The notes under the pieces were generated by a model. That model did not search any database. It saw only the letters and a program-made list of their open reading frames with translations, and was not told the DNA's origin. A program made the position numbers and the translations under genes. Below are positions 35,052 through 39,378 of a stretch of DNA of 39,378 nt, one piece after another. The stretch is from Verrucomicrobiota bacterium. Lineage in GTDB: Bacteria > Verrucomicrobiota > Verrucomicrobiia > Limisphaerales > JAEYXS01. The stretch lies in NCBI GenBank assembly GCA_023431185.1, contig JAEYXS010000113.1, positions 1-39,378 on the forward strand, in the 5' to 3' direction. The number at the start of each line of letters is the position of its first letter. Position 1 is the first letter of the stretch.

Positions 35052-35102
35052 CGGGGCGGAACAGGTCGCTGGCATTGTCCAGTGGCAGCCCGTTCCGCCC
35101 CG
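35052..35102 (-). promoter_or_regulatory. Intercistronic hairpin between pstS and pstC
   Basis: Eleven perfect pairs: CGGGGCGGAAC (35052-35062) with GTTCCGCCCCG (35092-35102). The 29-base loop holds a smaller CTGG...CCAG hairpin. On the transcribed strand ACCAGTTTTTA follows the stem, so it could be a partial terminator or an RNA-stabilising end for the porin-pstS message. Either would give more PstS than PstC, the usual ratio for binding-protein transporters. Confidence 0.65.
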
Positions 35103-35139
35103 CGTTTATCGCCGGAGGAACTTCCGGAAGCGAATCTTT

Positions 35140-35988
35140 TTAGTTGGTGCGGAACTGTTTCGGGAGCGGGTAATAGCCCACGTCCTTGACCACCTTCTGG
35201 CCCTCATCGCTGCAGATCCAGTTCAGATAAGCGGCGATCTCGCCCTTGTCCAAGGCCGGATTCAGATAGATGTAAAGATAGCGCCAGATCGGATATTTGC
35301 CGCTGACGACATTTTCTTCCGTTGGTTCCACGGCCGGGCTGTTGGCATCTTTCTTGATGTTCAGATGCTTGGCACCGGCACCGTAGGCGGCACCACCGTA
35401 ACCGATGCTCTTCTCATCCTTGGCCACGGCCTGCAGCACGGCAGCCGTGCCCGGCATCGTCTGGGCGCGGGCGGTGAAGTCCTTGCCCTGCAGCACATGA
35501 TCTTTAAAGAACTCGTAGGTGCCGGAACTGTTTTCGCGGCTGTAAACCACGATGTTCGCATCCGGTCCGCCGACTTCCTTCCAATTCGTGATTTTGCCCG
35601 TGAAGATGCCTTCAAGTTGTTCCAAGCTGAGTTCTTTCACCGGGTTCTTCTCATTTACATAGACGGAGAGCCCGTCCAGGCAGACCTTGTATTCCTTGGG
35701 CCGAGCCTTGAAAGCCACCACGCAGGCGGTCGATTCCTTCGGCTTGATCGGGCGCGAAGCGTTGGCCAGGTCGGTCGTCTTGTTCTGCAGCGCGGCAAAG
35801 CCGGTGCCGGAACCGCCGCCCGTGACCTGGATTTTGACATCCGGATTCTTGGCCATATAGACCTCGGCCCACTTTTGACCAAGGATGACCAAAGTATCGG
35901 AGCCTTTGACTGTGATATTACCAGCCAGCGCACCTTGCGCGGCGAAGAGCAGGCCCGTGAGGCCGGCGAGCAGTGTTTTCATATTCAT
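35140..35988 (-). CDS. pstS: Phosphate-binding periplasmic protein PstS
   Basis: A 282-residue periplasmic binding protein. The signal peptide is residues 1-22 (LAAQGALA), then NITVKGSDTLVILGQKWAEVY, the first phosphate-contacting loop (GSDT). GGGSGTGFAALQNKTTDLANASRPIKPKE and YSRENSSGTYEFFKDHVL give the other ligand segments. It delivers phosphate to PstCA. It lies 30 bases after the porin gene on the same strand and 103 bases before pstC. Two adjacent ATGs (35988, 35982) are equally possible starts. Confidence 0.94.
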   Translation of the reverse strand: MNMKTLLAGLTGLLFAAQGALAGNITVKGSDTLVILGQKWAEVYMAKNPDVKIQVTGGGSGTGFAALQNKTTDLANASRPIKPKESTACVVAFKARPKEYKVCLDGLSVYVNEKNPVKELSLEQLEGIFTGKITNWKEVGGPDANIVVYSRENSSGTYEFFKDHVLQGKDFTARAQTMPGTAAVLQAVAKDEKSIGYGGAAYGAGAKHLNIKKDANSPAVEPTEENVVSGKYPIWRYLYIYLNPALDKGEIAAYLNWICSDEGQKVVKDVGYYPLPKQFRTN

Positions 35989-36018
35989 AAAAGGTTCGAA
36001 TTAAGTTTAGGGTTTGCT

Positions 36019-37338
36019 TTAGAATTTCCAGATGGCGTCCACCTGCAAGCGTTGGGCGTTGCTGTCTGAACCGGCAGGGCTTTCGTGGATGTTTTCCGTC
36101 ATCCACAGGGTAACGAAAATCGCGAACGAGTCATACGGCGAGTAGCCGGCCTTGATGATGTGACCGCGCACGTTGGTGCCGTTCACATAACCGGTGCGGT
36201 TGCCGAAGGCACCCGCCGCCTGGGTATAGGCGTTGAAGTCCGATTCCGGCAATTCCTCGTAGATGGCGTCCGCCTGCAACTCGCGTAGTTCATAGCTGAT
36301 CTCCCACGTCTTGCGCTTGCTGGCTTTGCCCAGCGTAAGCTTCACCGAGTAGCCCTCGTTGTCCTGCGGAGCGGAAGGGTTGTTCAGGTAGGAACCCGCC
36401 AGACGCACCGGGAACGCGCCATTGTAGAACGGGGCCTTGTCGAAGGTATAGGTCACCGAGGCATCGGCGATGATCGGATCGAAGTTATACAGCGGAGGGC
36501 CGCCGGCCGGGACACGGGTATTACCCTCACCTATGTCCAACAGGCCGGAACCGGCCTCCGCCAGCACCGTGCGCCCCGGGATGGTCAGGGCCATGATGCC
36601 CGCGCTCGATTGCAACTTCTGCGACCAGCGGGCGTCCCACTTCAACTGCGCGCCCAGCATGTAGGCATCCGCCGACGTGCCGCTCTCATCCAGCACGAAC
36701 TGGCCGGCGTTGAATTGCAGGTCATGGTTCTGATGCACACGATACGTGATCTGCTGGCCGAAGCCTTCAGGGGTGTAATCCTGATCCACGAAGGTCGGAT
36801 TGATCTCCAAGGGGTTCTCCATCTTGCCCACCGTGAACTTCGTGACCCAAGTGCCGTTGTCGATGGGCGTCCACTTGCCATAAGCCATGTCGATAGCAAT
36901 GCCCTTCTTGGAGGCGTTGTTATCGAAAGTGTTGTTGGAGGAGATCTGGTTACCAGCCGTGTCGCCGATGCTGGCGAGGCGGAAACCCACTTCCATGTTC
37001 TCCAGCACATTAGCCGTGACGCCATACCGGAGACGATATTGGAAACGATTACGATCGGCGGAGGTGGCGTTACCGGAGTAGAAGCCTTCGTAGCGGGCGC
37101 GGAAATCGCCCCCCAGCTTGTACGCCGTCACCCACTCAGGCATGCCCATGCGGGTCTGCAACGCCTGCGAGAAACCTTGGTCGGTCTCCTCACGCAGCTC
37201 GCCAGCTTCCTTCACGGTCAAAATGCCTTTTTCCACCAGTTTATCGAGCAGGGCATCCGAGGATTGCGCCTGTGTTTGCGCGGTAAGGGCCAGTAACCCG
37301 GCCATTCCCGCCGCCATCATGTAAGGACGTTTGTGCAT
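36019..37338 (-). CDS. Outer-membrane porin, probable phosphate/anion porin
   Basis: A 439-residue outer-membrane beta-barrel protein of the putative porin group. A signal peptide (1-24, LTAQTQAQ) is followed by a short helical stretch (DALLDKLVEKGILTVKEAGELREE) that may be periplasmic, then alternating strands with Gly/Asn turns, ending in the aromatic terminal residue (LQVDAIWKF) used by the BAM complex. Substrate is not readable from sequence, but being first in the pst operon and directly behind a Pho-box-like array suggests phosphate or anion uptake, analogous in role to OprP/PhoE. The ATG at 37338 is chosen for a normal signal peptide; an ATG at 37365 adds nine residues. Confidence 0.85.
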   Translation of the reverse strand: MHKRPYMMAAGMAGLLALTAQTQAQSSDALLDKLVEKGILTVKEAGELREETDQGFSQALQTRMGMPEWVTAYKLGGDFRARYEGFYSGNATSADRNRFQYRLRYGVTANVLENMEVGFRLASIGDTAGNQISSNNTFDNNASKKGIAIDMAYGKWTPIDNGTWVTKFTVGKMENPLEINPTFVDQDYTPEGFGQQITYRVHQNHDLQFNAGQFVLDESGTSADAYMLGAQLKWDARWSQKLQSSAGIMALTIPGRTVLAEAGSGLLDIGEGNTRVPAGGPPLYNFDPIIADASVTYTFDKAPFYNGAFPVRLAGSYLNNPSAPQDNEGYSVKLTLGKASKRKTWEISYELRELQADAIYEELPESDFNAYTQAAGAFGNRTGYVNGTNVRGHIIKAGYSPYDSFAIFVTLWMTENIHESPAGSDSNAQRLQVDAIWKF

Positions 37339-37361
37339 ATATATCTTCAACAAGTGCGCCC

Positions 37362-37367
37362 GCATAA
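37362..37367 (-). promoter_or_regulatory. Possible -10 element of the porin-pst operon
   Basis: TTATGC on the minus strand, eleven bases downstream of the last Pho-box-like heptamer. In PhoB-activated promoters the box replaces the -35 and lies about ten bases before the -10, so the position is right although the hexamer matches TATAAT poorly. Confidence 0.4.
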
Positions 37368-37378
37368 CAAGCCGGGCG

Positions 37379-37418
37379 GGTTACGGGTCCGTGACGCAAT
37401 TGTTACAATTGTGTTACG
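37379..37418 (-). promoter_or_regulatory. Pho-box-like array upstream of porin-pst operon
   Basis: Four heptamers on the minus strand, CGTAACA (37412-37418), TGTAACA (37401-37407), CGTCACG (37390-37396) and CGTAACC (37379-37385), each followed by a four-base spacer, so the period is exactly 11 bases. The known Pho box is two CTGTCAT-like heptamers with four-base spacers bound by PhoB dimers; the core xGTMACx here matches that layout twice over. It ends 41 bases before the porin ATG. A competing reading is the CAATTG-tta-CAATTG palindrome (37397-37411), which could be a different operator. Confidence 0.75.
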
Positions 37419-37638
37419 AAGCCCAGCCGGTCGGCTTTTTTGCGCAGTTGTTGCAGCCGCCGATGTTCCCGCAAGCGCAGCAGATACAGCAGTCCCGGCC
37501 GTTGACCAGGATGCTCACGCCAAGGGGTGTAATTAGCAGAACCCCTTGATTTACAAGATGTTGCTGGATCACCAGACGAAGCGGTGCTTGCCGTTTCCGT
37601 TATCATGGCGCAGCCTTCTCTTCCTAGCTTGGGAATAA

Positions 37639-37690
37639 AGGCAGGCTCCGGATTGCACACTCGTCCTAAGTTTATTTCCGGAACCTGCCT
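37639..37690. repeat. 14-base imperfect inverted repeat
   Basis: AGGCAGGCTCCGGA and TCCGGAACCTGCCT pair with one mismatch around a 24-base loop. On the minus strand the stem is followed by TTTATT, so it may be a second terminator or the end of a small RNA. Confidence 0.55.
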
Positions 37691-37832
37691 GTCCCCGCCC
37701 AATGAGGACAATCGCCAACTCAAACAGGAGCCAACGATTCAACCCAAACCATCGGAAAATAACCGACAGCGGGAAGAATATGGCTGGGGGAAATTGCGGG
37801 AAGATGTCACGGGCGTTACGATTCCGTGACAC

Positions 37833-37862
37833 AAAAAGCACCATCACGAACGAGGTGGTGCT
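37833..37862 (-). terminator. Rho-independent terminator of the TolC-family gene
   Basis: On the minus strand AGCACCACC and GGTGCT-containing arms (37837-37845 with 37854-37862, nine pairs including one G-U) close an eight-base loop and run into TTTTTGTG. It begins 33 bases past the stop of the TolC-family gene in the right orientation. Confidence 0.85.
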
Positions 37863-37894
37863 AAATCCGGGTAATTATTTAGGAATGGAAGCGC

Positions 37895-39322
37895 TCAAGG
37901 TGTCACCCGACCGATGGCTCGGGCCAAACCATACTGGGCCTTGTTGTGCTCGGCGACGGCTTCGAAGTATTCGTTACGCACACGGTTCAGCTCCTGCTCG
38001 GCCTGGATGTTCTCCAGCACCACACCGACACCGAAGCTTTTGCGCTCACGGGTGAGCTGCACGGTCTTCTGCGCCAGATCTAGGGCTTGTTGGGCGAGCT
38101 TCATCTGGTCCGCCAAAGAGTTCACGCGGGTGTGTTGCTCCACGACCTGACGGACGATCTCATCACCGGCTTTTTCAGAAAGGATTTTCGCCTGTTCCAG
38201 CCGGGCTTCGCTGGCTTTGATGCGGCCTTTGTCAAAAAGACCGCCGGGCCCGATCTTCCAGCCGAAAAGGATCTGGTAATCCTGCGTGTCTTTGAAGTTA
38301 CCCCAACTGTCATTCACACCGCCGCCCAAGCCGCCGAGATACATCTGCGCACCAACCGTAGGAATCAGCGGTCCATACTTGGCACCCTGCTTTTCATCAT
38401 TCGCCGCTTCGAGCAGAGAATTCTGGCGCTTAAGCTCGGGCCGGTTGTTCATGGCCTGCGCGACAAGCGAAGCCAAGGCGCTGTTCGCAGGCAAAAGATT
38501 CAAAGGTGCGAGTTCATTGTCCGCCGCAGCGAGTTCAATCGTAGGATCGAGATTCAGCGTCTGCGCCAGCCGGGCGGACGCGATTCGACGACGCTCCTGA
38601 ATTTGCCGGAAGGTCAGTTGATAGCGCTCGGCCTGCACCTGCACACGCAACTGATCACCTTTGAAAGAGAGTCCAGCCTTCACCGCGCCATCAAGTTGCT
38701 TGGCGTAGTCATTCGCCACGCGGATGGATTCCTGCGCGACTCCCATCTGGGCACCGGCCTTCACGAGTTCAAAATAATCCTGGGCGGCCTGATAGACATT
38801 GGCCTGTGTGGCTGTCTCGAGCTGATGGTCCGCCGCCTTGGCCCGTTGCTTCTCGGCAAGCTGGCCATAAATGGCATCGCCCAGCTCCCACTGAGCCGAG
38901 ACATTCGCACCGGCGTTGTAAGACTGTTTGCTCGCCGTGAACATATTGCCGCTAACATCCTGGATCTGGCCGTCGTGCCGGCGATACGCCAAACCCGGCA
39001 TGATCCAGGGGAAGAAGCGTTGCCGGGCGATCTCATGCTTCGCCTTGGCCTCGCTTAATTGTGCTTGCGCCAGTTGCACATCCAGATTCTGCGCTCCCGC
39101 GAGCCGCAAGACCGTTGGCAGATCGATGACGCGGACGTTGCCCGTTTGCTGCACGGCGGTTTTAGGAGCGGCCTTCCCTTTCTTGGGCGCACTCTTGGCT
39201 TTCTTCTTCTTGGCTTGGGCGAGCTGGATTTCCGCGCTTGTTGCTTCTTGGGCGTTAAGGCTGGAGGGGTTTAAAACGAAGGATAAAACGAGCAATGCCA
39301 ATCCTGCGGTTCTGGTGAACAT
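37895..39322 (-). CDS. TolC-family outer-membrane efflux protein
   Basis: A 475-residue TolC-type protein (outer-membrane efflux, OEP fold). A signal peptide (1-24, LNAQ) is followed by an unusual Lys/Ala-rich linker (about 35-60, QAKKKKAKSAPKKGKAAPK), then two OEP repeats with long amphipathic helices (LRLAGAQNLDVQLAQAQLSEAKAKHE and the C-terminal LAQQALDLAQKTVQLTRERKSFGVGVVLENIQAEQELNRVRNEY). Such proteins form the trimeric exit duct for efflux pumps or type I secretion. The inner-membrane and adaptor partners are not in the window and may lie beyond its right edge or be absent. The ATG at 39322 gives a normal signal peptide. Confidence 0.9.
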   Translation of the reverse strand: MFTRTAGLALLVLSFVLNPSSLNAQEATSAEIQLAQAKKKKAKSAPKKGKAAPKTAVQQTGNVRVIDLPTVLRLAGAQNLDVQLAQAQLSEAKAKHEIARQRFFPWIMPGLAYRRHDGQIQDVSGNMFTASKQSYNAGANVSAQWELGDAIYGQLAEKQRAKAADHQLETATQANVYQAAQDYFELVKAGAQMGVAQESIRVANDYAKQLDGAVKAGLSFKGDQLRVQVQAERYQLTFRQIQERRRIASARLAQTLNLDPTIELAAADNELAPLNLLPANSALASLVAQAMNNRPELKRQNSLLEAANDEKQGAKYGPLIPTVGAQMYLGGLGGGVNDSWGNFKDTQDYQILFGWKIGPGGLFDKGRIKASEARLEQAKILSEKAGDEIVRQVVEQHTRVNSLADQMKLAQQALDLAQKTVQLTRERKSFGVGVVLENIQAEQELNRVRNEYFEAVAEHNKAQYGLARAIGRVTP

Positions 39323-39348
39323 GGAAGCTCTCTTTCCCCTCACCCCGG

Positions 39349-39369
39349 CCCTCTCCCTTGGGGAGAGGG
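39349..39369. repeat. CCCTCTCCC-TTG-GGGAGAGGG palindrome
   Basis: A perfect nine-base palindrome with a three-base loop, just upstream of the TolC-family gene and cut close by the window edge. Related to the shorter element at 12838-12866. Confidence 0.55.
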
Positions 39370-39378
39370 AGAGCGTAT

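Larger units (their letters stand above)
37421..37894. other. Hairpin-rich gene-free region between porin-pst and tolC-like genes
   Basis: No convincing gene. Structures seen: CAAGGGGT...ACCCCTTG (37521-37528/37541-37548, eight pairs), a 14-base imperfect palindrome (37639-37652/37677-37690, one mismatch) whose minus-strand copy is followed by TTTATT, the palindrome TGTCACGG...CCGTGACA (37805-37831), and the terminator at 37833-37862. Minus-strand frames of about 100 codons have no recognisable product. Confidence 0.45.

Noticed and set aside
37424..37441. Plus-strand terminator AGCC-ggtc-GGCTTTTTT
   Set aside because: The stem is only four pairs and no plus-strand gene lies upstream of it.
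37403..37723. A 106-codon minus-strand frame upstream of the porin
   Set aside because: It covers the 14-base palindrome and ends inside the Pho-box array, with no product similarity or ribosome binding site.

Overview
The window looks like chromosomal DNA of a Verrucomicrobiota bacterium, probably the Pedosphaera/Limisphaera side of the phylum. This is inferred from content, not from a search. The pointers are a paired PSCyt1-DUF1549-DUF1553 cytochrome protein and DUF1501 protein behind an ECF sigma factor and a FecR protein, two secreted sulfatases, a very long GreA-type protein of the kind seen in chlamydiae and relatives, moderately high GC, several GTG starts and few clear Shine-Dalgarno sequences. 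Genes are intact and tightly packed. I see no rRNA, tRNA, CRISPR array, phage or insertion sequence.

Layout: 291-2003 (minus) holds a phospholipase D/cardiolipin synthase-like lipoprotein and a lone receiver protein. 2336-8728 (plus) holds pyruvate carboxylase, then TrkA and TrkH potassium uptake genes that overlap by four bases. 8744-11096 (minus) holds a PAS-AAA-Fis sigma-54 activator and a small exported STN-like protein. 11334-14563 (minus) holds two exported sulfatases. 14878-18711 holds a small membrane-anchored protein, a fatty acid desaturase, a YjbQ-family protein and a CorC/HlyC-type transporter. At 18719-21891 rsmB and the long GreA-like gene diverge from a 44-base spacer, the latter followed by a strong terminator.

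22044-28662 (plus) is one compact gene set: ECF sigma factor, FecR protein with a DNRLRE-like tail, dihaem PSCyt/DUF1549/DUF1553 protein with a nested LamG-like domain, and a Tat-exported DUF1501 protein. It reads as a regulator, a transmembrane sensor and two envelope proteins, but the substrate and function are unknown. An alpha/beta hydrolase and a triple universal stress protein follow.

37365-31277 (minus) is a phosphate-uptake operon in the order porin, pstS, pstC, pstA, pstB, phoU. Upstream of the porin are four direct repeats of a Pho-box-like heptamer at an exact 11-base period, with a possible -10 eleven bases downstream. A long hairpin between pstS and pstC may set the excess of binding protein over permease. 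No phoB or phoR is present. A TolC-family gene with its own terminator and a 529-base gene-free, hairpin-rich stretch close the window. The most rewarding targets are the Pho-box array, the sigma/FecR/cytochrome set, and the GreA fusion.
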